From Zygotorulaspora mrakii (Eukaryota; Ascomycota; Saccharomycetes; Saccharomycetales; Saccharomycetaceae): a stretch of DNA of 64,000 bases. The notes below the pieces were generated by a model. The model did no database searches, was not told the origin of the DNA, and worked only from the letters and a program-made list of their open reading frames with translations. The position numbers were made by a program, and so were the translations under genes. Shown here in pieces: positions 46,678-54,824 of the stretch (its first letter is position 1; each line of letters starts with the position of its first letter). The stretch spans positions 248,001 to 312,000 of the forward strand of contig NC_050721.1 in assembly GCF_013402915.1 (NCBI RefSeq), given 5' to 3'.

Positions 46678-49461
46678 TCACTTCTTTGATTTCTTCTTTT
46701 TGCCGAATAGACCAAATTTCTTTTTTTTGTCCTTTTTGTTTCCCCTTGTGGTATCTTTTGAATCGTTTGTATCTTCAGCATCATTGGTAACTATCGATTG
46801 AGTATCGCTAATTGTACTCATAGGAGGTGTTGCTTGAGGACCACTAATAGTTATTTCTGGTGGATTTGACTGTGGACCTTGCAATCCCGGAGATTGTGCA
46901 AAGTTTAGATAGCTATCCGCCTCCGGAAAATCTGCTTTTAGTGCTTGCGGCTGTACCTGACCAGTCTGCTCTTCCATGAAAGGAGCCTGGTAATTGCTTG
47001 ACATTGGATTATGCACCACAGAATTGGTTGACATATTGGGGTTCATTCCATTAGCATCAAGTATGGTTGTACTAGAGCTAAACTGCCTCTGAGCTTGGGA
47101 TTGATCATCATGCGCTGACATATTTGCATCACCATACGCAGACTTAACATTATTAGGCATGTTTACTCTAGAATTGGAGTTATTCCCCAAAGTGTTTACC
47201 GCGAATCCACTTGATTGTCTGGTGCGGCCTTGCATATTCAAGTTTCCCGTAGATAAGGAGTTCAGACGAGGTTTTTGGCCACCTTTAGGTGGTCTGCCGT
47301 AATTATTCAGACCGAGACTAGAAGCATTTCCAATCAATGGCATGTTGCTATTTCTATTCTTCCTACTTGTAGGTTTGATTGAATGTGATCCATTCTGATG
47401 AAAATGCTGAGGCTGATTTTGGTATCCTGAATTGTTTTTCAAAGGCATTGGAGGTCCAAGTGGATCCACAAAGTTGGTCGCTGATGTTGTCTGGCCGGGT
47501 ATAGCCCCATGAATGGTCTTAGGATTGCTACGTCCATTTAGCGAAGGCTGCTGCAACTGCGGAAAAGAGGGCTTCCTTGAAGACAATGTTGGAGAAGTTG
47601 CAGAATAGCCATTTGTCTTGCCTTTATTATACCTTGAAGAAGGCTGTTGTGGTTGCGGTTGTTGCTGCGGTTGTTGCTGTTTTGGATGTTGTGCTAGTTT
47701 CCTCTCAAATTCCAGCTCTCTCTCCTGTAGATCTAGTTCTTTTTTGCGAATTTCAAGTTCACGTTCCTTCAGCCAACTGTCTGACTCAGGGCCTCCGCTA
47801 TAGCTACCGCTAGCGCTACCACTACCATTGAAGCTACTTTGTGATGAACCAAACGTTAGTGGGGCATTTGGCTGCTGCAGATGCTGTTTTTGAGAAGCCT
47901 CCCCGTAATTTACCCCAATAACAGCGAAATCAGCAATATCTTTCAAGTTAGGGGTGCCCGTAGAGGCATGACTTGGACTATCCTCTAAAGAGTGTTCTTT
48001 TTGATGCGTAACTTTACGCGAGTTTCCATTGGATATATCAGCCCTTTGAAATTCTTGTGATTTTAATTGCTCAACCTGAGTCTCATGTGTCTTCTGAATG
48101 ACATTAAGCTCCTGTCTTAGTGATACGACCTGACTTTGTAAAACGTTGATTTGTTCTAGGGATGCTTGTTCATTACTCTGTAATTGACTGACTAAACCGT
48201 CATTATCTTGCAAAGTTTTTTCTAGGGACGTCAACTGGTTTTGCAAGCGGTTCTTGTCCTCCGATAAATAACTAATCTTTTTCTGAAAATCTTGATCGTC
48301 TTTAGTTCTCATGAACCATTTAGATTTTCCATTGTTTAGTTTTTCGTATTGACACATCAAAGAGTATAAAAACTCCAAATAAGGTGTCTTGATGCCGTAA
48401 TCATCTGCTAATAAGATAGGCTGTAACAACAACATGTCAATATTCAACGGGGCCGTTTTATGAATGAAATGGTAAACTAAAGATGGACAGTCGTTCGGAT
48501 CCGGATACATCCTTTCCCAGTGACTCAATAAGCTGCTTTCGTTCTCTAAATTGCCGTTTAATTTTGAGCCCATACTTTTCAAAACAGTAATAATTTCGGT
48601 TACCAGGCCAGATATTAACGGTTTGGCCAGTATTTGCTTTTGTAATTCTGAGGGACGGGTTTCCTCAAGTAATATCAGCAAGGGATCAAAACAAATTCTA
48701 GGAGTTGCAAGAGCCCACTGTTGCGAAACAAATTCTAAGCTGGAATGATTACAGAGGCTAACATTGTCTTCAGGAAAGAGCTTCTTGAATAATCTTTGAA
48801 AAGTATCAAGGAGTGAAATAACATTCTTTGAATATTTGAGTGGTTGCTGATTTATGGAAGACGACGAAGTAGTCGACTGAGACTTTGAACTGGCCTGTTG
48901 TTGATTCTGTTGAGCTTGCTTCACTTTGGGCAAGCTGCTTTCACCCAGATAAATTGTACCTTTGCCTAACCCCTTCTTATTAGTAGAAAATTCTTTGTAT
49001 TCATTGTTGCCAACTTGACGAAAATCCATGTCTATCATAATACTGAATATGTTGAGATTTGGCAGATCCATAGACATCTTTACAAATGGTTCTAATTGAA
49101 CGAATCCACTACTCTCAAGGAAAACCTTGGTGTTGATATTAATCGTTGGATTCAGTTGTGACGCCAAAGTCGATGTCTCTTGCAACGATGATGCACTTAA
49201 AATTATTAGATCAAATATTGGACTAGGATGCTCACTTGATCCATTCATTGCCTCAATTAAATGAGGAACTGATGTAAAATGATTCGCCAATTGAAATACG
49301 CTCTTACCATACGCAATTGTTTCCACTTCAAATGACGAGGATTTGGAGTCACTAACGTGATACAAGTCCACGCTCTTGGCCAATTGAAACCTTGAAGTGT
49401 ATAACAACACATTGGGATTGTTTCCGACTATCAATACACGCAAAGAAGACGAAGGAGCCAT
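46678..49461 (-). CDS. SVL3: Svl3/Pam1 family protein
   Basis: 927 codons from an ATG at 49461; Svl3 (YPL032C) has 825 and Pam1 (YDR251W) 830. The N-terminal 360 residues are folded-looking, with a Rossmann-like start SLRVLIVGNNPNVLLYTSRFQ (the ketopantoate-reductase-like fold proposed for this family) and YSKNVISLLDTFQRLFKKLFPEDN. A coiled coil occupies about 385-465 and a second charged helix about 570-600. The rest is Gln/Asn/Ser-rich, and the end is Lys-rich (KKDKKKKFGLFGKKKKSKK). In S. cerevisiae Svl3 localises to the bud tip and neck and its loss affects vacuole uptake; Pam1 was a suppressor of PP2A loss. Biochemical function is unknown. One gene here for the duplicated pair. Confidence 0.88.
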   Translation of the reverse strand: MAPSSSLRVLIVGNNPNVLLYTSRFQLAKSVDLYHVSDSKSSSFEVETIAYGKSVFQLANHFTSVPHLIEAMNGSSEHPSPIFDLIILSASSLQETSTLASQLNPTININTKVFLESSGFVQLEPFVKMSMDLPNLNIFSIMIDMDFRQVGNNEYKEFSTNKKGLGKGTIYLGESSLPKVKQAQQNQQQASSKSQSTTSSSSINQQPLKYSKNVISLLDTFQRLFKKLFPEDNVSLCNHSSLEFVSQQWALATPRICFDPLLILLEETRPSELQKQILAKPLISGLVTEIITVLKSMGSKLNGNLENESSLLSHWERMYPDPNDCPSLVYHFIHKTAPLNIDMLLLQPILLADDYGIKTPYLEFLYSLMCQYEKLNNGKSKWFMRTKDDQDFQKKISYLSEDKNRLQNQLTSLEKTLQDNDGLVSQLQSNEQASLEQINVLQSQVVSLRQELNVIQKTHETQVEQLKSQEFQRADISNGNSRKVTHQKEHSLEDSPSHASTGTPNLKDIADFAVIGVNYGEASQKQHLQQPNAPLTFGSSQSSFNGSGSASGSYSGGPESDSWLKERELEIRKKELDLQERELEFERKLAQHPKQQQPQQQPQPQQPSSRYNKGKTNGYSATSPTLSSRKPSFPQLQQPSLNGRSNPKTIHGAIPGQTTSATNFVDPLGPPMPLKNNSGYQNQPQHFHQNGSHSIKPTSRKNRNSNMPLIGNASSLGLNNYGRPPKGGQKPRLNSLSTGNLNMQGRTRQSSGFAVNTLGNNSNSRVNMPNNVKSAYGDANMSAHDDQSQAQRQFSSSTTILDANGMNPNMSTNSVVHNPMSSNYQAPFMEEQTGQVQPQALKADFPEADSYLNFAQSPGLQGPQSNPPEITISGPQATPPMSTISDTQSIVTNDAEDTNDSKDTTRGNKKDKKKKFGLFGKKKKSKK

Positions 49462-50425
49462 GGTTTCACCTTTAATGTTTGTTTATTTTCAGTTTTTTTC
49501 GACTGTTTATCCTGAATGCAAAAAAATACCCTCAATGAAATTTCAATGTAGTATTACAAATGTAGAATGAAACAATAAAAAACAACAGCGATCGATACTG
49601 GGAATGTAGGGACTATTACTCAAGAAGAGGTGTCTTTTCTACTGTTGTCAATGCACTTTCACAGAATCAACTACTTGCTAGAATCAGTCTTCAAACCTTT
49701 CTATTGTTCCGCGGAATTCTTAACAATGGTAAACGAAAGACTCAAAGCGCTTTTCCTGCTTGATGTTTTTCACCTCTAACTAGATCAGGAAACCAATCTC
49801 AAGTACCTCAATGTCCTCAATTCTTCTCTCCTCGCAATGCCAAGAGTTGTCAGAGCACGTTACTTGCAATGTATACCAAATCAACTCCTTCCGAGAGTTC
49901 AAATTCGAAGTTCATTCTTTTGGTTCTGAATGAAAAATAGAATAACAAAAAAACAAAAATAAAAAAATAAAAAAGTAGAAAAAGTAGAAAAAGTAGAAAA
50001 AGTAGAAAAAGAGGCAAGTGAAAAAATGACGACGGATATAGCAAATAAGGAGGGGCTATTTTCCGAGTTATAATTCATTATGTAGTAGAGAGCACCATGG
50101 GATTTTCCGTAACTTAGTATTTGAGAAGTTGCACATCAACACTCAATTCTTGAATGCATTCTTTGTATTGTTGGTAGATTGAACTGAATCGAAGGATCGC
50201 GCACTAAAGGCAATAAACATTAGAAACTACGGTTCTTGTTATGTGTAGGCTTCCTTATGCAGCGTATTTACGTCCGGAACGTTACGAATACTATGCTATG
50301 TATGCTAACATTTGCAGTTACACTGGGTTTCATTTGAGAGCATCTTCACACACTTTAGAACTTGCATATTTAGAACGACTTGCAGAGTTTCTCATGTCAC
50401 TTGAGTGCCAAACAGTACGGGTTTC
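49462..50425. promoter_or_regulatory. Divergent SVL3 - YDR249C-like intergenic region
   Basis: 964 bp. It holds an A-rich, T-poor tract on the plus strand (about 49925-50010) that ends in four copies of a 9-bp unit. An 88-codon ATG frame at 50241-50507 overlaps the start of the next gene and looks random. No RNA gene seen. Confidence 0.5.
49975..50010 (+). repeat. 9-bp tandem repeat GTAGAAAAA, 4 copies
   Basis: Four exact GTAGAAAAA units in the A-rich tract, followed by GAGGC. Confidence 0.85.
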
Positions 50426-51481
50426 ATGGGTTACGCAATATATGGATACCCTACAAGGGGATCAAGATATTACAATCGCAGAGAGCTGCTACATGGTAAT
50501 TATCTAATCAGTGATGAGAATAATACAGGGCCTGATAAAAAGGTGAAGAGACAAAAAAAAAAAGATGGTAGCGCTAGAGGTGAGGTGAATCGCGCAAAGA
50601 CCATTCAAGATCTTCCTCTAGAGGTGATACAGCGGATCTTTGTCCTCTCTTTGAATATGCGCTCCCTGCCTTTTGTCAACAAGTATCTATATTACACATT
50701 GAGACCTTCGCCTTCTCTATTGCACCAGCTGACGTGGGAGAAATATTCCCTGGATCCGCTGCCGCAATGCATCATCACAAATAAAATACCAGATGGACAG
50801 CGTTTGCTCATAGATGACATCTTCTTGAATGAGACTTTTCTTGAGTTTTTGGCTAGGCATTACGAAGGCCTTTTGAGCAAAGTATATTGTTTTATACCGC
50901 AGGCTGTTCATCATAAGTTCCTTGAGGAACGCAACAGTGATATAATAATCCGTTGGCTAGGTGCAGAGCATGTGATGTACTATCCTGGCGTATTCTCTCA
51001 AAATATGGAACTGTTTTTTACAAAAAAGGACTTTATCTTTTATCTGAGAAGGTTTTTTACTCTGTCAGATCCATACTTCACTATCAAAGCTTTGATTCAA
51101 TGGTTCTTAAGGGAGCAATTAGAGTACAACTTTGAAGGGTTTTTTTCAACCGTCGAATTCATCTTGGATCTGCAGGAGCAACCCTCGAGGGAGCTGCTCT
51201 CACCAATCCCATTGATATCCTTACTGGAGTGTCTGCATGGCCCGAATAACTTTGATAAATTAGTATCTAAGTTGCTGGAATCCAGAAATCCCCTATCTAA
51301 AACCTTCACTAGGGTTTCTTGCGTGAAATTATTTATTGAAAAGTTTCATTCAGACGTAGATTCGAAAAAAGAGCTATCTGATCCCCTCGTATGGAAAACT
51401 CTAGGAGCTATCTCAGATGTTCAAATCATTGATCTGATAATTGAAAGCGGTGGAAATCCTCAATATGACATGATAATTTAG
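50426..51481 (+). CDS. Uncharacterised protein, YDR249C homologue (F-box-like)
   Basis: 351 codons from the ATG at 50426; extension to 50405 would need GTG. S. cerevisiae YDR249C has 373 codons and no known function. After a basic N-terminus comes TIQDLPLEVIQRIFVLSLNMRS-type sequence (about 60-80), which looks like the start of an F-box (L-P-x-E-[VI]-x-x-x-[IV]-F). The rest is helical, rich in Leu and Phe, without membrane segments. Family position agrees: SVL3/PAM1 (YDR251W) on one side and gluconokinase (YDR248C) further on. The F-box suggestion is my inference and would imply a role as an SCF adaptor. Confidence 0.75.
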   Translation: MGYAIYGYPTRGSRYYNRRELLHGNYLISDENNTGPDKKVKRQKKKDGSARGEVNRAKTIQDLPLEVIQRIFVLSLNMRSLPFVNKYLYYTLRPSPSLLHQLTWEKYSLDPLPQCIITNKIPDGQRLLIDDIFLNETFLEFLARHYEGLLSKVYCFIPQAVHHKFLEERNSDIIIRWLGAEHVMYYPGVFSQNMELFFTKKDFIFYLRRFFTLSDPYFTIKALIQWFLREQLEYNFEGFFSTVEFILDLQEQPSRELLSPIPLISLLECLHGPNNFDKLVSKLLESRNPLSKTFTRVSCVKLFIEKFHSDVDSKKELSDPLVWKTLGAISDVQIIDLIIESGGNPQYDMII

Positions 51482-51511
51482 GCGAGCTCTAAAAAACTAC
51501 ATAAGATTAGC

Positions 51512-52518
51512 TTACTGGGGACGTTGGTAATATTCGGCAAACCACGGATGGTGTAATGCTTGTTTGGCACTTAACCGCATATCAGGATTCAATTGCAACA
51601 ACCCATGCAATAGATCAATTAAATTATCATCTAACGGTTCCTTTGCATGCGGCTGTAGAATGGTTCTAATATCCTTGGGTAGGCGCTGTGGAAAATTTGG
51701 ATTATACTTTGGCAATGTTGAAATACCAGCCCATGAAGATTCATTGGGCGTACCCATTATTTCGAAAATGAGTTTCAATTGCTCCTCATCATTTGTTCCC
51801 GGAAATAATGGTTTGCCCGTAACCATTTCTGCAAGAATACAACCGCACGACCACATATCGATAGACGTGGAGTAGGTTCTGGAGCCCATTAAAACGTCAG
51901 GTGCACGATACCACAGCGTCACTACCTCGCTAGAATATGTATTGACTGGAATACCAAATGCGCGTGCTAATCCAAAATCTCCCAATTTGAGCTGTCCCTT
52001 GTTGTTTATTAGCAAATTTTGCGGTTTCAAATCACGGTGTAAAATCTTGTTTTCATGACAGAAAGCAGCACCCTCTAGCAATTGCCATTGAAAATACTTC
52101 ACCAAACTCAATTCTAACCCCTGAGGATTGTTACCAACTATTCTAGAATCCATATATTTCTTTAAGTCATTATCCATATATTCAAAGACCAAGGTCAATT
52201 TGTTCTCCGTGTGAATTACATCATAGAGCCTAACAATATTCTCATGCTTAAGTTCTTTCATTAACGAAATCTCTCGAATGGCAGTCGATGGCGTACCTTC
52301 TTCGGAATCGAGTTTAACCTCCTTCAATGCAACATATACCCCGGTCGTCTTATTAAGCCCCTTGTATACAGTAGCGTAGGTACCATTGCCTAGCTTTTCC
52401 AACTGTTTGAATCTGTATCAAATCCCAAACACTGTTAGTAATTGTCGCGCATATTAAACAAAATAGAAAAAGGAACAGAGTTCCGTGCATTCAATACAAA
52501 CTGTGAAGAAGATGTCAT
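51512..52518 (-). CDS. PHO85: Pho85 cyclin-dependent kinase (spliced)
   Basis: Two exons. Exon 1 is 52502-52518 (ATG at 52518, 17 nt) and exon 2 is 51512-52412. Splicing gives the start [16 protein letters not shown] and 305 residues, the length of S. cerevisiae Pho85 (YPL031C), whose intron is at this place. Kinase motifs: glycine loop [11 protein letters not shown], the cyclin-binding [26 protein letters not shown] and [10 protein letters not shown]. With its many Pcl/Pho80 cyclins the kinase controls phosphate (Pho4), glycogen (Gsy2) and G1 control. The frame also appears open from a TTG codon inside exon 2, but this is Leu in the family and not a start. Confidence 0.95.
52413..52501 (-). 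other. PHO85 intron
   Basis: 89 nt on the minus strand. The branch point TACTAAC is perfect (52434-52440), the 3' site is ATACAG (ending at 52413), and the branch adenosine is about 22 nt from it. The 5' site that keeps the S. cerevisiae protein sequence is GTTTGT (52501-52496), which is not the usual GTATGT. The alternative GTATTG, four nt further in, would need the next AG and would lose two residues. Confidence 0.85.
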
Positions 52519-52966
52519 TGCTTGCCACTCTTCGGTCTCAGAGTATGAATCGCAAGTAAATACGTCCGTGTCTTTTTTATTTGCTCTCTAAAGGGTTTTG
52601 AGATCTCGATTGTCGGAGAATTGCTTATCCTTTACTTATCATGAAAAAGTGTTGAACAACGAAGATACAATGCAATGAGAGAGAGAAAGGCATAAAGAAG
52701 CGGTAGAAGAGATTGAGACCGACAGTGGGTGACTATTTGGATCTTCTGAATGACTGATGATTGCATACTTCAAAAATGACCCAAGGTCCAATAGAATAGA
52801 TTGGAGTGGTAACATGTGAAAAGCACGTGGCTTCCTGCGTATGATCAGGAAAGATGAGATCCAAAGTTGAAAAATTGCAAAAATAAAAGCTCATCCATGA
52901 TATTTTAAATATAAGAAGTTGTCGACAAAAAGGCTCATTTGGTGACGGTTTCAACTGGTGTTTGGC
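52519..52966. promoter_or_regulatory. Divergent PHO85-TRM44 promoter region
   Basis: 448 bp. It holds CACGTGG (52824-52830, Pho4/Cbf1 core) and, nearer TRM44, GATGAG (52853-52858), TGAAAAATT (52868-52876) and AAAAGCTCATC (52885-52895). The last three are PAC- and RRPE-like and within 115 bp of the TRM44 start. Confidence 0.55.
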
Positions 52967-54625
52967 ATGGGAAAGGGACACACAAGTGCCAATGGGGGTT
53001 CAAGAACTGAAGGATATCAATATGATATTAACGAAAAGAGTATCTTAGGAGATGAGTGGTGCAGTATGTATTCGACAACAGCACCTATAAAGTTTGAAAA
53101 AAGTCATTTTGAAACGGCAATGATGCATCTTATAAGAGAGCCTAATATAAACTCCACGGCTATTCTTAGAGCCGATATTCTACGGGAGGCGGTGTTTGAA
53201 ATCGAGCCAAATGGCAAGCCAAAGGTTAAAGAAGAGAAAACACAAGATCTGGAAGTAACAGATCCAGAAGCCAAAAAAATTGGAATTGATGATCTAGATG
53301 TGCGGGTAGCTCCAACTAATCCTTTATTAAATCTGCATGTTGTCATTCAAATAGTCAGAAGGATAATCCCAAGGAACTTATATAAAGATGCGATTATGAA
53401 TCAAACGTGTCTTATTATGAACAGCTCTTCTAGTAAACCATCTACTTCCCTTGTAGTTTACACCCCTCATATAAAAGCAGAAGATGAATGTCCGTTTTAC
53501 ATCCCACATGTGAAAGCAGTAGGGATTCTATTTCACAATAATGTTCTCTCCGTTCACTATATACCGTTTGACAATGTGGAGCTCCTTCGCGATGAATCTC
53601 AAAGAGCTGTTAGGACAGCATGGAGATTGTTGCAAACTGCATATAAGCATTCTATGGGGATAATGGAAGGGTACGAAAAGAGAGTGAATCATGATCAAGT
53701 TGTTGATAAAGTTGACTTTCAAGATTGCTATATTGCATTCAAAAAAAGATATTCAAAATTTTTGGTTGATAACTGGGCAGAATCAACAGATCCAAAAAAG
53801 CACGTTTTTGAGGATATCGCTATTGCGGCTTTCCTCTTCGAGCTTTGGAAGAAGATATACGGTAAAGACTTTAAGGAAAAAATACAATTCAAAGATTTAG
53901 GGTGCGGGAATGGCGCTCTCTGTTATATTTTGATAAGCGAAGGTATAAGAGGTAAAGGTATAGATGCCAGGCGTCGCAAATCTTGGTCCATATATCCACC
54001 CGATGTTCAAGCAGCTCTTAAAGAACAGGTTATAGTTCCGTCACTTCTGCTGCGTCCACATCCCGAAGTAAGGAAACGAATACCGCATCTGGAACACAAT
54101 GGTGGTCTTTTCCCAGTAAAAGTAGCACATGAATTGATTGCCCCAGCTACCATTGTTTATTCAAGTGAAGATTTGCTGCAGTCACCACAAGTCAATGTGA
54201 CGGAATTCAGTCCAGATACTTTCATTATTGGTAATCATTCTGATGAGTTGACATGTTGGATTCCTTTGCTTGGCTACCCATTCATCGTTATCCCTTGCTG
54301 TTCACACAATTTCTCTGGTGAAAGAGTGCGGTTCAATGTCAGGAAATCTACATTGCAGTCATCTTCAAAGTCGTTAGGCAATAGCACATACGCTGGTTTA
54401 GTCGACCATGTGGAATATATTGCTAACCGAGTTGGGTGGAAGGTTGAAAAGGAAATGTTAAGGATTCCAAGCACAAGAAATGCTGCCATAATAGGATATG
54501 AAAATCCCTTTCTGGATCAATTTCCTACCCAAGAAGTTTATGATGTTATTATTGAAGATGGCGGACCCGATAATTGGATTCAGAACACAATGGCATTAAT
54601 GAAAAGGAACCCTAGGAGTCATTAA
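52967..54625 (+). CDS. TRM44: Trm44, tRNA-Ser Um44 2'-O-methyltransferase
   Basis: 552 codons from the ATG at 52967; the frame is open to 52958 only through GTG. S. cerevisiae Trm44 (YPL030W) has 567. The SAM-binding motif I is FKDLGCGNGALCYILISEG, followed by GIDARRRKSWSIYPPDVQ; later motifs are FIIGNHSDELTCWIPLLGY and IPCCSHNFSGERVRFN. The N-terminal 250 residues form the family-specific part. The enzyme methylates the ribose of U44 in the variable arm region of tRNA-Ser in the cytosol. Promoter PAC/RRPE-like sites suggest co-regulation with ribosome biogenesis genes. Confidence 0.94.
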   Translation: MGKGHTSANGGSRTEGYQYDINEKSILGDEWCSMYSTTAPIKFEKSHFETAMMHLIREPNINSTAILRADILREAVFEIEPNGKPKVKEEKTQDLEVTDPEAKKIGIDDLDVRVAPTNPLLNLHVVIQIVRRIIPRNLYKDAIMNQTCLIMNSSSSKPSTSLVVYTPHIKAEDECPFYIPHVKAVGILFHNNVLSVHYIPFDNVELLRDESQRAVRTAWRLLQTAYKHSMGIMEGYEKRVNHDQVVDKVDFQDCYIAFKKRYSKFLVDNWAESTDPKKHVFEDIAIAAFLFELWKKIYGKDFKEKIQFKDLGCGNGALCYILISEGIRGKGIDARRRKSWSIYPPDVQAALKEQVIVPSLLLRPHPEVRKRIPHLEHNGGLFPVKVAHELIAPATIVYSSEDLLQSPQVNVTEFSPDTFIIGNHSDELTCWIPLLGYPFIVIPCCSHNFSGERVRFNVRKSTLQSSSKSLGNSTYAGLVDHVEYIANRVGWKVEKEMLRIPSTRNAAIIGYENPFLDQFPTQEVYDVIIEDGGPDNWIQNTMALMKRNPRSH

Positions 54626-54674
54626 ACTACGTACCTATAAATAAAATCGAAATATTACGTTTATAGATCTTGTC

Positions 54675-54682
54675 CACGTGAC
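54675..54682 (+). promoter_or_regulatory. Cbf1-type site CACGTGAC
   Basis: CACGTGAC, reverse complement of the Cbf1 consensus RTCACRTG, about 145 bp upstream of SUV3. Cbf1 sites are common upstream of genes for mitochondrial proteins; here consensus match only. Confidence 0.45.
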
Positions 54683-54824
54683 TACCCTGAAATTATGTAT
54701 TTCCAAGTATCATAATATTAAAATGCAACATAAGATGAAGTGTCGTAATTAAAAAAAATGCACCGAAAAGAATAGTATAATTGGTATCTCTCGAACCCCT
54801 AGTATCCTGCCTTATAGACAGGCT

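Noticed and set aside
50241..50507. 88-codon frame upstream of and overlapping the YDR249C-like gene
   Set aside because: It overlaps the start of a conserved gene in another frame and has no similarity. It could be an upstream ORF of the transcript but there is no evidence.
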